NCBI RefSeq assembly: GCF_015706575.1
Contig: NW_024037058.1
Location: 18,621,547 to 18,685,546, forward strand
Source of the DNA: Patiria miniata
Taxonomy: Eukaryota > Echinodermata > Asteroidea > Valvatida > Asterinidae
Length of the DNA stretch: 64,000 nt
Direction: 5' to 3'
Position numbers and translations under genes: made by a program. The notes beneath the pieces were generated by a model. The model had not been told where the DNA came from. It saw nothing but the letters and a program-made list of their open reading frames with translations, and did no database searches. Shown here piece by piece: positions 24,543-39,500 of this stretch. How positions within the stretch are numbered: the stretch's first letter is position 1; the number at the start of each line of letters is the position of its first letter.

Positions 24543-27500
24543 TCACCTGGGGTCGTAGTATTTAGAAAAGCGGCTGAACTTCAAATCGGCTGCCTTGTGT
24601 GGGATGTCCGTGAAGGGCGCGTAGTCATGGAAACAGGTCTCCCAGACACCATCGACAGTTTTGTCAGCTTCTTCCCTTGACAAATCTCGAGTTGCTATGA
24701 TGGAGCTGACGGCTAGTCTCTTGACGCAGGCCTAGGATGACAACGGAGAAACCTCAAGTGAGAGAGGAAATTGGACGTCTTGTGTCCTATCTCAAGAAGG
24801 TGGAGCTTAGGTGGAGACGAGTGGGATGAGGGTAGGGGCGGGGAGTTTACATTGGACAGGTTATACCCTTGATTTTTATCCCTATCCCACCCCTAAAAAG
24901 ACTTAAACTAAGAAAAACTAATTTTTTTACTACAGGGCGAGTAAAAAAACCGGAAACCCAAATGTCGGGACCATTGTTCTAGTGAAGTTCTGCATGTGGC
25001 ACTTTCAACATCTAGGATATGAAAGCCCAATTCATGGGCTTTCTTTTAGTACAAGAATCATTCAAATCACTCATGTACTTTTCAAGTGACAGACTTTTAA
25101 ACACAACCACCGTTTTAAAGTTCTGTCCACGGAACACAAAAGGGTAAGTGTTCTTTAGCTAAATGAAAACAAATCACATAGGAATGTGTGTGAATTGTCT
25201 TCGGTTTGCTGAAAGAACGCACAACTTTTGTGTGATCCATGGACAGAACTTTAAAACGGTGGTTGTGTTTAATATTCCGTAACTTGAAAAGTACGTAGGT
25301 GATTTGAATGATTCTTGTACTAAAAGAAAGCTTATGAGTTGGGCTTTCATATCCTAGATTTTGAAAGTGCTACATGCAGAACTTCAATAAAACAATAGTC
25401 CCAACATTTGGGTTTCATGTTTTTTGACTCACCCTATATGGTCTTTCTTTCCAAAAAAAAACTATTCAGAAACTTGCCCAAAAATTCCTTTTTCTCATGA
25501 AAGCACTCACCTTGTTATTGTACTTGGCACCAATGTTCCATCTGTAGAATTTCTCACTGAGGAAGGAGCAGTCGCCACTCAAGTTAGCTGCACGGATCTG
25601 TAAAGAAGACCTCAAACAATTTTAGTCCGCAGATACCTCATACTGGAATCTGGCGACCAGAATTAGAAGCTCTTATTGCGATGGTGTCACTGAATGCTGC
25701 ACGCGTTCTTAAAGACGAGGCGCATTGGGATTTCGGTATTACCTATTGGTTGAAGGAGCCCGGAGTGAGTGTGTACTACCTGAGCGCGACTCGCACGAGC
25801 ATGCGCCACCACAGAAAATGGCTGCCGTTGGATTTTTCCATAGGTTACATTAAAGTTTGACAAGAATTCTGATATATATTCATAAAATGAATTTCACACT
25901 TAGCCTCCCCCCCCCTAAAAAAAAAAAAATCCTGGCAACTTTTGCATTGACTGCTTTGACACTATATTAGTCTGCTGTCATTTCTGTACTTACTGGTATG
26001 AAAACAGAACATCATAACAGAGATCACTAATGAAAAAGCTCATGAAACGCTTTTATTATTGTAACGGACAGTCTGTGCACACTTTTGTTGTCATTGCTTT
26101 CTAGCACTAGTGCTCCGGCGGAGGGGCTCCAGCTGCGCGCACCTGACCTGGTTTTGGGTCTGGCTAGTGCGCGCTCCGGAAATAGGCTCTACAAATAGGT
26201 TGGCTAAGTGGGTTCTTTTGTTCACTTTCGCGGTATATGGCTTGGCTGGATTCCAGGGTTGGGTAAAGTTGCTACATTTGTAAACATTTGTTCAGACTGT
26301 GTGCATGTCTATGCTGGGAATTGATCAGTTGCAGTTCTGGTACCGGTGCGGCAAGTTGCCCGCAGAGTCCGCTTGGCGAAATAAATGAGATCTTCCTTCA
26401 GAGTTAGAAATCCCGTCTGTGTGTCCCCTTTTCTTGCGTTTGGCCGGATTTGGCGGACAAGAGCCCAGTAGGATCGCGCTACATTATGACAATAATGAAA
26501 GTCTAAGGTTTATAATGATACTCATAGATTGTACACAAACGATTCAAGGAAAATTATTCCAACATAGATATTCTAAAAAGCATATTTTTTTTCGGGATAG
26601 AGATTGATAAATTTGCTTGTTTGCTTGCTATCTGTACTAATACATCATCAGATGGTTGTAATTCATAAACTTGCACTTATACAATTGAAAAATGGCATAC
26701 CGCGTCTATCTCTCTGAAAACAAGCGCTTCAGTTTATCTTCCTGTCAAACTTTCCATTAGTCAGTGGGTATTTGTTAAAAAAACAAGCGCGAGTGCACAA
26801 TAAGCTCTGGCCCGGTTCCGGAATGTCTCACTTCATATGCCAAAAAGACGGGCATGCGCATCGATCGAGACAAAGAGGCGTGCTCCAAAAACTTTCACCA
26901 AGAGTGCATTTACTGACGACGGCATTGCATTCGGTAATTGGTAGTTATATTTTATGGGAAACCTAAGGGGCTCGTTTTTGGTCAATTTTCCGGGACAGAC
27001 CGACCGACTGAACACAAAGCGATATGTAGAAGCTGGGCCTGCCTGAGCTTAAAAAAGGCAAAGTCCATTTGAGAGAGAAATGTTGCTAACAGTACATCAA
27101 CTCTCTCTCTAGCATCCACAAGCCACTCTGGTTTGCTGATTAGAAGTTAAGAGTGTTTGTCAAGCCTTAACTAAAAGGCTTTCTGATTACAGATCACAAA
27201 GCTAGTGCTTTGAAACATTGACCTAGATTTTCACGTAGGTGCAATCTGTCGCTATATGTTTTTTTTTAACCAGTACATTTGGAATCCTTTTCAGTGACAG
27301 ATTGTGTTTCTAATCGCGAGTAAACTTTTGGTTTTAACATGGGCCCAAACAACACCGCTGAGGTCGTCGGTAAACACATTGATCATTATCAAGAGTATGT
27401 TTGTCAAATTAATGGAGGAGATTCTGCAAAATGCAGGAAACATAAGGGTAGGTTGTTCAAAGGCTTCAATATTTAGTGGACAAAATTGGCATTTAGCTTT

Positions 27501-30500
27501 ATACCATATAAACATACATCTTGAATTAGACAGCCTTCATGTCCATGTACATGTAAGTTAAGGCATATAAGATCATTTGCATTTGTGCATAAAGTGATTA
27601 CTGAATTATGATCATCAAAAAGCTTATTTGGATATAAAGATCGTACTGGTACTAAACACCCTTTGAAATTATTCCGTCTAGCTTGCTGTCATTTAGAAGA
27701 AATCAAGAAATGTAGGTGATTTCCAACGATCAGTCAATTGACTGATTGTTGGAAATAGAGAGCAACATTCACAAAATCGTGTTTCCTGGGCAAAAGGCTG
27801 TGCATGGTTTTCCACTGTTTTCTAGAAAAATGTAATATCCACTGAGCTGAAACTTCAACAGATTATGGGTTTTGAACACTCTTCTTTGGATTTTGAGTGG
27901 TGTCATTATTGGGCAAAACAAAATGCATGAAAATCATTAAATGATACTACATGTATATGTCTATAGCCCTAACAGTCCTGAATCCTCCAATTTCAATATA
28001 ACTTTGCACACCCCCTAGGAAGTTATAGGGTCAGTCAACTAGGTCAAAAGAGCAACACACGTCGTACATCTGACACACTAGCCAAAGAAACTGGACACCC
28101 AAGCTACAAACCCTCGCACGTACAGCAAACAACTCAGCCGTACATGTACATCTCACCTCTTAGGGCAAGTCAGTTTAAATTGAATTTCTCTTTCCCCGAT
28201 TTTGGTATCGGAGATGGAAAGGGCTGACCATATTGACTCTTCCCCGCATCAGTGCCGAATCAGTGGCTGTCGGTAAATAACGCGGCCGGCAAGCATGCAT
28301 GTTACATTAGAGCAATTTGGCATGCCGCGCTCATCAGTCCTCATTTGGCTGTCACTCACAGCTCGCACTATGTGTGGCCAGAAGGGCAAAATCTTTTAAT
28401 GTTAAACTCGCAACCAGTCTGTTTCATATTGAACTGAGACAAGCTGCAGACTGGTTGATTTTTGCATCAATGATATGAAAAGGTAAGTCAGAAACTAGTC
28501 CTAAATCTGAGTAGAACATACATGTACATATGTGGAGTACATACAAACTTAACCTGTGGAGACTTGTTTTCACATTGATAATGGTTGTATTTTGTCAGTT
28601 GATACATAGCCAATAATTGACCAGTGCTGTGCTGTGTTATCGTTTCTCATGGCATCTGATGTGTTTGACCACTTTGGAGGTTGACGATTATGGAATGGGG
28701 TTGAGGAACAACAATTATAGGCATAGGATAGTGCAGTTCCCAGCACACATGATCTGATACACCGTGCCCTCTGGAGACGTGCACACAATAGGGAACAAAA
28801 GATTGTATACGTCTCCACAGGGCAATTTCTATAGATGAATATATCTCCACAAGGTTTTCACGAAATAGATAAATGGATTTTACTCAAAAACTAGGAATTT
28901 CCAAGGTTGGTTGATAAGTCGTATTAAAATGGAAGAGTTTTAGAAAAGGGATATTAAGTCCGAACTTCAGCCAAGGAAATTAATTCTGGTTAAAATAAGA
29001 GCATTTTGAAACTTCACTTTCAAACTCGAAGACTTTACTACACGAGAACAAAGAAATGTCTCCACAAGGATACAAATTTCAGTATGTGTGAGCATAGCTT
29101 TTTGGTGTAAAGTATAACTTTCACAAGCGTCATAAACATGAAATATGTTTTGAGTCATTCCATAAAATTGGGGTCCAAAAGTCAGTGACAAGTTTTTGTG
29201 TCCCTATTACACCTGACCTGTGTAGTATGTAATGCAAGTATCATTAAAATTAACTTCAAAACTATGTTTTATTTGTGTGGCAGGTTTCTATCTTGGAGAT
29301 AGAAGGTACTATTAAAGAATGTCTCCTGAATTTACAAAATCTTATATCAGATGTAACATGGACACACAAAAAACTGGACCCCAAATTTATGGAATGATTA
29401 TTTTTTTCCCCATCATGTAGCTTGATTTTCATTTTAAAGGTTCCCCACAAATGACAATCAAAACCTTTTTTCACATTTTTGTCTGAGAAGTTACAATGTA
29501 CAAGTGTACTTGGTAATTTGTAAAGATACTTGTACCCAATCCCATAATCTGGAACCAATTCCTGAAATCAATGGTCGGGTACTCAGTTACTCAGTTCCTA
29601 TGCACAGCCCTATGTACAACAAACAAAATCTGACCACTTATTTACCACCTAAAAGTCAAGTCTAGTGATTCAGCATTTGAAAGCACTGTGCTTTTATGCA
29701 TTTTCGGCATGGGCTAGGAAATGGCCTTTTCGCACCATCGTCTCGCCTACCGGTACCTGTGGTAAAATCGACAGGGGTCCACTGCAGGCGCACAGAGTCA
29801 TGTTATCCTATACTAATGAGGACATCCAATTGTTCCCTTCTTTTGCTCCTATTGTTTGTACTCTAACTTTAGCTAACCCCTTAGGGCAAGCCAGTTGAAA
29901 TTGAATTTTCTTTTTCCCCGATTTTTGTTTCGGAGATGGAGAGGGCTGACCATATTGACTCTTCCCTGCATCAGTGCCCAATCAGTGGCTGTCGGTAAAT
30001 AACGCGGCCGGCAAGCATGCATGTTACATTAGAGCAATTTGGCATCTGTCCTCATTTGGCTGTCACTCACAGCTCGCACTGTGTGTGGCCAGAAGGGCAA
30101 AATCTTTTAATGTGAAACTCGCAACCAGTCTGTTTCATTTTGAACTGAGACAAGCCGCAGAATGGTTGATTTCTGCATCAATGATTTATGAAAACGTAAG
30201 TCAGAAACAACAATGTAGTCCTTAATCTGAGTAGAACATACTATGTGTGGAGTAAGTACAAACTTAACCCTGTCGAGACTTGTTTTCAAGTTGGTAAACG
30301 GTTGTGTTTTGTCAGTCGATATAGCAAATAATCTATCAGTGCTTTTGTTTCTCATGGCATCTGACGTGTCGACTCATTTTGGAAGTTGACAATTATGGCA
30401 TGGGGTTGAGGAAGAACAATTATCAGCATATTAGGATAGTGCAATGCACCAGCATACATGTACATACATGTTAGTGAACCGTGGTATGTGATAAATGTAC

Positions 30501-33500
30501 AACATACTAAATCTGGACAATTATTTACCAACTAAAAGCCAAGACAACTGATTCGGCATTTTAAAAGCACTGTGCTTTATGTTAATTTGGCATGGAGTAG
30601 GATATGGGAAGGCCTTTTCGCACCATCGTCTCGACCTACCCGTGTTAAAATCAACAGGGGTCCACTGGAACTGGTCCCATCACATGGAGTAGTGTTATCC
30701 TGTACTTATGAGGACCTCCTATTGTTCCGTTCTTTTGTTCCTATTGTTTGTCCTCGAACTATTTTTCAACATCTCCCATAAGGTCTGTACACAAAAACTT
30801 CCCGAGGACTTGGCCCAGATCCTCGATGTTATTGTCAACACTAATCTCCCATTGTCCCAAGCCCTTAGTCGTAAAGGCTAACAAGAGCGCACGAGTAGGC
30901 AAGGCATGCTACTCATCGCACTTACAACGGAAAGAGCCTCTCATAACCTTAGTCCTAATCAGGGGCCAATTTCACGGCGCTGCTTAGCACAACAATTTGC
31001 TTAGCACAAAAAAAGTCTGGCTTATAAAAGCAGGTTACCAGCCAAAACTCCATGTGATTTTCATGCTAAGCAAACAACAGCTGAATATAATCACGCACAA
31101 TATACATGTACATCACATGGAAATTTGGCCGGTAAGCTGCCTTTATAAGCCAGATTTTTTTGTGCTAAGCAAATTTTTGTGCTTAGCAGGGACGTGAAAT
31201 TGGCCCCAGGGCTAGAAGAAGTCATGTTGGACTCTTACTAGTGTGAAAGAGGTTCCTGAAAACACGGGTCCAACACGGAGACTTTGGAAAGCGTGTGAAA
31301 GGCCGTTTGGTGAATGGTGGGAGATGTTAGAAACTGGAATAGACTTACCTCACTACAAGCAACTGCTTTGAGATCTGTCCAGTCTACTTTGGCCTTGTGG
31401 TGGTCGTAAGCATGGATCAGCTCATGGGTTAGCAGCATGCTGGTCAAGCGTTGCGTTGGACTCCGGTTCTCACAAACAATGACCTGGGTGATCGACAAAA
31501 ACAAGAAAAAAAATTGTCTATAGAACTTTTTTCCCCCAAAAAATAATTAAGTTTTTAATTTCTGAAGAATCGCCCAGTGGTATGGACTACATATGACCCT
31601 TATTGCCATATTCTATAGACAATTTTTGGGGGGAACAAAGTTTTTTGTATGTGATGTAATACAAGTGATTATTGTTCACTAAAGAGTTGCTAGTAAGTAA
31701 AGATGCAAATTTCATAAGACGTTTCATAAGTTGGTCTTTATGTGCATAAATTAAATAAAATTTATGCTAATTTATGCACAGAAAGACTAACTTATACAAA
31801 ATGTCACACACATGACCGATCAAAATGTCACACGTGACCACAGAACAAATCCCATTTTGTAAAACTAAAACACAGGGTGTACAAATGCATTCTGTAAATC
31901 ACAAAAGACTAGTCTTACTCCAAAATGGGTGTGTGTGTCCTTCGAATTTTGGAGAAAAGTGTGAATTTCCGGTATGGGCCCGATGACATTTTTACGTCTG
32001 ATGTCACACACGTGACCAAACTTTGATGAACCCGTCTATTATTTTGACACAAGTTGTGAAAGTAGAAACTATACTCTGAGGTAGGGAGTGAAAAACACTA
32101 ATCTGATGAATCAGTGAAAGTAGTTAACAAGGGGTAAAGCTTCAAAAATCAGACAAGCTCAATTTTACGCTACACAGTGACCAAAGCATGGCCCACTATG
32201 CACCATTAGTACTTATCCAAATCGGGAAATGGAGGGTTTAAACTCTGGACTGTTGCATTTGTGTTCTCAAGCAAGACATTTACTGTAATTGCTTTTTTTT
32301 TTGGCCAATCAAACAACAGATAAAATATGTACCTACCAGGGGAGACGTTATTCATATTCCCTGCGTTGCATTGTCCAAACCCCTGAACTGCCATTTGCAG
32401 TTATAGGATTTTAGGACTGTTTGCACTGTTTATCAGCACATTTTGAAAAGTTACTGTAAAAGCACCTTTGTACTTTCGATTTTATGTCTCAAAAGTCAAA
32501 AAAAGTACAAAACATTGTCCCTACATCATTTCAGAGCAAATTATGTGAGTTAGGCCAGAAAAAAAAGTCTCCGGTTTCTGGTATGGAGATTGTCCAAAAA
32601 GTAGTGCGGCGACGCGGCTTTTTTTTTTTTTTACCTGACTTTTTTGCTTCAAATGTCGGCTGATGACAGCAAATGGTGCCCGACTAAACTTAGTGCAAAT
32701 ATATGGGAGTCCAGAGAGGCCACATAAAGCTTATTCTCGATCATAACCCCATCTAAAAACACGTTAAAATTGTGCAGCAGCAGGATTCCAGTCAAACCAG
32801 TGAGTTTGGCGGTTTTGAGACATCATCTTTCATTGAAAAAAAAACGTTTTCATTTTGCCGACGCGCATGGCTTCGGCGACGCGCGCGCATACCAGAAACC
32901 GGAGACTTTTTTTTTTTGGCCTTAGTCTTCTTTTTTTTTTAAAGGTTACAATAAAATGTACTCAAAACTGACTTTACACAAGCCTTTTTTCCCATTAAAA
33001 ATGCAACATTTTCCCCTGGCCTGGGCAAAAGTCAACAAGCCAATTCAAGGGAAAAGTCACAAATGGCTTTAGGAATAAAATTGAAATATAAAACGAAAAT
33101 GACTTTTTAGAGGTTGAACTAGATCGATCATTTTTTTGATCATTTACCACGTTTGTCATCAGAGTCTCCTGATGACGACAGATGGAGCATACGGTCTGAA
33201 ATGTTGAGTTCCCCGGCTCTTTACAGAACCTCACAAACTCACAAAAGAGATTTTTTTGGGGTCAAATGGTGCAACCACACTTGTGCTCTTATTACCATAT
33301 TTGCTTGAACGAAAATGGAAGCACTCAATCAAAATTCTGTACTGAAATGCACTGCGTTGGAAGTAAACGAATTTGAAACTCTGCATGTGGCAACTCCAAA
33401 ACTGAAACGCTTGTTCATTTTTTTCTGGGCAGTTTTTGTGTCTTATTCCCCCCCCCCCCCCTGTGATTTGAAATTAAGTAGGAAAACGGTTTCCCATTTA

Positions 33501-36500
33501 TTCCAAACTGTCTGTGATCAATCATCACAGATATTGTCTCTGTGTCTCTCTCCCTTCCCCGTGATACCCAAAAAGGAAAATGCGTGCACGCTCAGTGAAC
33601 ATTTAGGTCGAATATTACTTTCTGGAAGTGAACGTGATTGATGACGGCGCCTGACCCAGATTTGTTTTGAAGTTGACTGATAAGATATCAATCTTTGACT
33701 TTTTTTTGCCTAACGTTACTACCCTTGTATGTGAGAATGCTTTGCAAAGTATACTGGCAGAGATGAGGGTTCTTAATATGCTACTTTCTTCAGCTTCCCA
33801 TTACTGTAGAAATACTCAGACATTTGGACCGATCAATTGTGGCTTTCTGGAGTCCTTTTGCTGCTTTCATCATCAATTGTTGACATAAGGGTTTGTTACG
33901 TAGCCCTACATAACATCTAGTCTGAGTATCAACAGTTATTCACGGAGCCAGTCTCCGTATAATGTCCGATATATCAAAGCATGCAGATTTATGCGATCTC
34001 GCGCCTCAGCCAATCGGAGTCGACTATACCAAATCGTGATGTCATTTCATTCCGAATTTAGGACTGAACATTTGATTGGTCAATTCGAATGTAGTGTTTT
34101 GAAATACAATAAAAGGCGGGGGGGGGGGGGGGGGGGGGGGGGGGTATCGCGTAACATAATACAGAGTGCATGACAACAGCCTTTGTTGCTGTGTCTGGTT
34201 TTTTTTTTATCCATGTCTATGAGTATGATGAGACAACTGGTGAATGACCGAAGATTTCAATGGTCAAGATTTGAAGCATATGTTTACAAAGCGCGATAAA
34301 CCTAATTTTTGTTAACTCTGAGAATCCTGCCCTCTCCCAGTTGCCCAAAGTCAGTTTCGATGGCTGTTACCGGGTAGTTATTCACAATTTAAGAATACAA
34401 TCAAACGAAAATTGTCGCTTCGAAACAGTTATTTTTCTATATATTTCAATAAGGGGGGGGGGGGGAAGTGGGGGATATCATATCGTTTTTCCTCCCGACT
34501 TTTTCGTCCTCTTCCAAAAAAATGTAGCCTACATATGATTCTATAGCTCAGAATAGCTGATTCAATTACTCCAAACTCACAAATGATGTTTAAATTATGA
34601 TCTTTTGCTCAAAAGAATTGGTTAAATAGAAATTGCCTCAGATCACACCACAGAGCGTCTAGAATCCAACATTTTTCGGGGCCTTTAAGCGGGCCCTGAA
34701 CCCCACGCCGTTAGGGCTTCACAATAGTTCAGATCAATGAATGTCCCCCCCCCCCTCCCACTATTGAAAAGCGATTGACGCCATTTGGAGACATTACACA
34801 CTTTAAAAGCTCACATAAATCAAGGGCTACACCATATCCATGTTTTTCCCAAAAGAAGCAAAAAACTCCAGTTTCAGCCATAAATTGATGATTTAAAGCA
34901 AACGTGTACGTTGGATCTTCTCTTCTTGATGTACACGTGAACTCTATACGGGTCATTCAATAAAAGTGGGGTCCAATTAATAAGATTTTAAAATTTTATC
35001 AATTCAGAACACGTTATTGAAGCCTTGTATCACCAAGAGTTATTGTGTAAAGCAAAGTGCATGTACCTGCAAATAACAGGGATGAGATTGCCTACTGAAA
35101 AAAAAAGTCTGAAAATTGACAAAATGTCTGAAATGCATATCTTTCTACACTAATAATGCCTTTCTCTCAGATTCAAAAAGTCTGATTTCAGACAGAAATC
35201 TGAACAACCTCATGCCTGAAATAACTTAAAAATAAGTTTGAAGTCAGTTGTAATGATACTTGTGTGGCAAATTACACAGGGCAGGTCTAACAGGGACACC
35301 AAAAAGTCAGACTTTTGGTCCCCAAATTAATGGAATGACCCTACACCAAATATGCATGCCATGAAAGTAAGGCACTATCGGTGGGCAGGGTACAGTGATG
35401 GGAGCATTCCAATCCCAAATCAGGGGTGTCCTGAATATACCAAGTACTTGAATATTCGATCATCAACCAAATATTCAAATAGCTTTTTGCTGGTTGAATA
35501 TTCGAAAACAAAAAATAGGCACATACACACACGACTGTGTTGTTATTTTATCATAAAGTTGCAGCGTTTTATTGTCAAGTGCTTCTTTTTTGTCGACGGT
35601 AACTTTTTCTGTCGACGGCGGTTCATTGTTGACATCCTTTATAGGAGGATACCTTTACAACTATAAAATGTGATGTGATCAAGCTAAATGAGCCGTTTGT
35701 CGACCCCGGTCCAAAAAAAATTATTACAGATTAGAAAAGAGCACAATCTCAGCATTACTGCTGTGAAAACCGCATGCTGATACCATCTTTAGTTCAAAAA
35801 TTGTGGAAGTCGGAACACCAAGAGATGTAATGAAGTGATGTAATGAAGTGGTCCTATTTTGGCCTGTATCTCCAAATGAAAGTTCCCGACAAATGACTCA
35901 TTTAGCTTGATCGTATCACAAATACTTACTGAAAAACACTCATGGGTTCCACATCGCTTACCACTCACAAGTTTTACCTGCAACATTTTAGTTTTACCTG
36001 CAACCTGCAACACGGACTGCTCTATTCCAAATATGACTTCATCTTGCCGTTTTGGGGGCAATTCTCACCTTAACCCTTCTTTAAAGGGAATACACATCAT
36101 TTGCTTTTGCTGTAATTTTCAGAAATGGATGGATTTTGGGGGTTGGAAATGTATAGCAAATATAGTTACACTGACTTTTTTTGAGGTTTTGGGTTCAAAA
36201 ATGCTATAAAAACCAAGAAAAACAATCATTTTCCTGTAGTCTGGTTCCCTGACTCCATTTAAGAAGAAACAGAGCAGTGTACATACATTGGGGAATTGTA
36301 AGGTCAGGGAATCAGTCTAGCTGGCTTGAACCCGTTCATAGGTGTGTTATCGATTGCAAACAAGTGCGATGGTCAATTGGGGCCAGTATTTTAAAAAAAG
36401 CCAGTTTTTTTCCAACGCTGGTCAGCCGATCAGCGTTGGAAATTGATACAAAAATACCACTTTTCTTGAAAATGACAGTATACCAGGTGCCATGATTTTA

Positions 36501-39500
36501 CAGGATGCTTTGCACTGTCATTCACTAACAGTCCAGCAAGGTATTTCAAAATGATTTGGTAGTTTTATTTTTTGATGTTTGCAAATGTTGTATTTTCCCT
36601 TTAAGATTGTGTCTACAGATGGGGTGCTGGAAGGAGTATTCATAACAAACAATTTTTCTTCTAAGTTGCAGAACTTTAGAAGGCAACAAAGACAGACTTG
36701 GGCAGTGTCTCTCTTCAAGGTTTATAAATATGCACTTACACAAATTTGGACAAGTAACAACAATTTCCCGTGACGTGGGCCACGAAGGCAAAAACACTGA
36801 GCAACCGTGTTTAATGTTCGTCCTCCAGAACCTCTCACATCCCATCTGTCTTGTGATAAATTGAAGTTTCCGAGTCGGAGTAAAACCCCTATCCACGCCT
36901 TAAGCTGTGCCGTCTCCTCCGTGTCTCAGCTCGCACTATTGTTGATATACCGTCTTTTATGGTATTTGGACACGTCGGGAAAAGCAAGTACTGTGTCGGC
37001 CGCCCCATTTTATGAAATAAATTATTCACTTTTACCCTTTTTTTAAAACATTCTCTTCACTAGCTAACACTTCAGTGCATGCAGTGGCTGCCTACAAGAC
37101 TACCGTGCGCAATCGGACAAAGTGCGCTCTTGCAAGTTACTAGAGAACTGATTCACACGTTTTCATCAGGAAATTTAATTTCTGGTGAGTACATGTAGTT
37201 CTTTCTTTTTCCTTGTTGTGCACGTAACGAACTGCAAGTTAAAATGTATTGAAAATAAAGTTGAATTTCTGGTTCCGTGCTTGACAAAAGGATAACTATT
37301 CTGCTCTTGCAGCTTTTGTACAAAAATGGGTAATTGTTTCAAACTCATACCCTCTTCCAAATTTGACTAAGATTCTTACACAAAATGTAAGAGAAAAAGA
37401 GACAATTCGGGGCACATTTTAAAGTTCCATTCTTCCATTTAAAAGTTCAGCTTTAGTAAACAAATATTTTTACTTGTAAATTCAAAATTTATCACTCTAA
37501 AGAATAACTGATAAAGTTGTCTTTTTTTTGGGGGGGGGAGTTTAGGTATTTAAATTGTCTTCCTCATTTTTTTCATTTCTGACATTGCAGTCTCTCATTA
37601 ATATATTTTCACCAGCATGCAATAGCCCCACTTTCACTTTTTGATCATGTTTTTGGCTTCTACCTAAATGACAGAGTAAACAGGAGTACAAAATAAATGT
37701 TTGTTTAAAAATGAAACGAAATCTACTAGGATTTAAAGCTAAATTTCAATGATAACATTTTTTTAATTCTGTGATCTGAGGAGTTGAAGTCAACACTCAC
37801 CGAAACAAAAATCCCAAAAGCTGGTCTTCCCAAGCTATTTTTGAGTTTTACCCTGAAAAATAGATTTTGATTTTAAAGTATTTTTTTCAAGTTATACAAA
37901 AGTTGCTCACTTTTGAATGAGACATCTAACAACCGCATCCAGTTACATTACATTATTTAATTTGGAATTATTTGCGACCCAACAATAATTCAGGTTTATA
38001 TTCGGTGCATTAAGGGCAAATATTAAAGAAAACCAAACTAAAAATGTAGGCCTATTTTCAGAGGTTTGAAAACGCCCAAAGTAAAAAAGAAGAGGTACTT
38101 TTGCAGTTTAAATATAGCATACAAACTGAAAATTCATTAGGAGAAAGAAATTATATATGTCGAAGAGCATGGGTAGAACAGCTTTTAGCAAAGAACCAAG
38201 ATTTGTAATATTGTATGATATTATCTTGAGGATTTTTGTTTTGTTTAGGGGGACGTAATGGACATTTAATGCCATAAATTATTAAAGGTAGTAGACCATT
38301 TGCAGCTATCCAAAAAAAATAACCGACCAACTTATTGTTTTAAAAGCTTACTTGGTTTAAAGGTAATATACGGTACAGGTACAACATTTGCTTTTAATGT
38401 AAGTTTCAGAAATGGATGGATTTGGGGTTAGTATTTTATAGCAAATATTGTTTAAAGTTTTGTGTTCATTGATGACAGAAAAACCAAAAAAAAACATGCT
38501 GTTCTTGTAGTCTGGTTCCCTGACCCTATACTTCAGACGAAACGGAGCAATTTATAGATGTCACGGAACTGTCAGGTCAGGAAACCAGACTAGCTAGCTT
38601 GCACCCGTTCACGGCTGTGTAACCAATTGCAAACAAAATGTGGACTAACTAAATTTGGTAAATTGGGGGCCATATTTGAAAAAAGTTATTTTTTTTCCAA
38701 CTATGGTCAGTCGACCATCGTTGGACGGCCGACCATCGTTGGAAATTGATAAAAAAAACCACAAATTTTTCTTGAAAATGACAGCACACCAGGCGCCACA
38801 ATTTCACAGGATGCTTGCAACTATTGTTCAATGCAGTCAAGTAAGGTACCGTATATATTGGGTTTTTTTTATGTTGGTGTTTGCAAATGCTGTATATTAC
38901 CTTTAGAGACATGAATGATTAAACGCATTCCTAAATGATCGAGGTACAAAATGTACAGCAGACACAGGCAATTAATAAAGCCACAAAATCCTGTGATCCA
39001 TTAAGTTATCCGTGACAGGCCTATTTATTCATTATTACAACAACCGTGACTTTACCTCAAAATACACAAGACTGCAAAACGGCCAGTTTTCGAGAAACAG
39101 ATGACGCAAATAGTCCGCTTTCTTTACTTTCAATTTCCACTGATGCATAAATAATTGGTCTGGTGGAGTAGCAGACGCCATGCAGTGGTAACTGTGACCC
39201 AATAAATGGTTCAATTTCATATGAGTAGCTGGTGTGTACTGCTGATTTCATTAATAAAAAGGTAAGCATGTGTTAAACGGCTTCTTACAAATGGTCTCAT
39301 TAAACTTGGACAGAGATAACTACTACCTGTTTCAGATAAGGTAAATATGTCATTTCAATGAAAAAATCTCCAGTTTACTGATCAGTTTAAGGAAAAGTAC
39401 AACTTGGTGTTTAGTTCATGATATGTCATATCTTTGTGTTGTTGTGGTATGTACTTATAGCTGATAATATTTGGTGTTATTAACGAAGGTAGGTCATAAT

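Noticed and set aside
36807..37046. 79-codon plus-strand frame in ATP23 intron 3 preceded by a possible acceptor
   Set aside because: No motif and no partner exon; not enough to call a nested gene.
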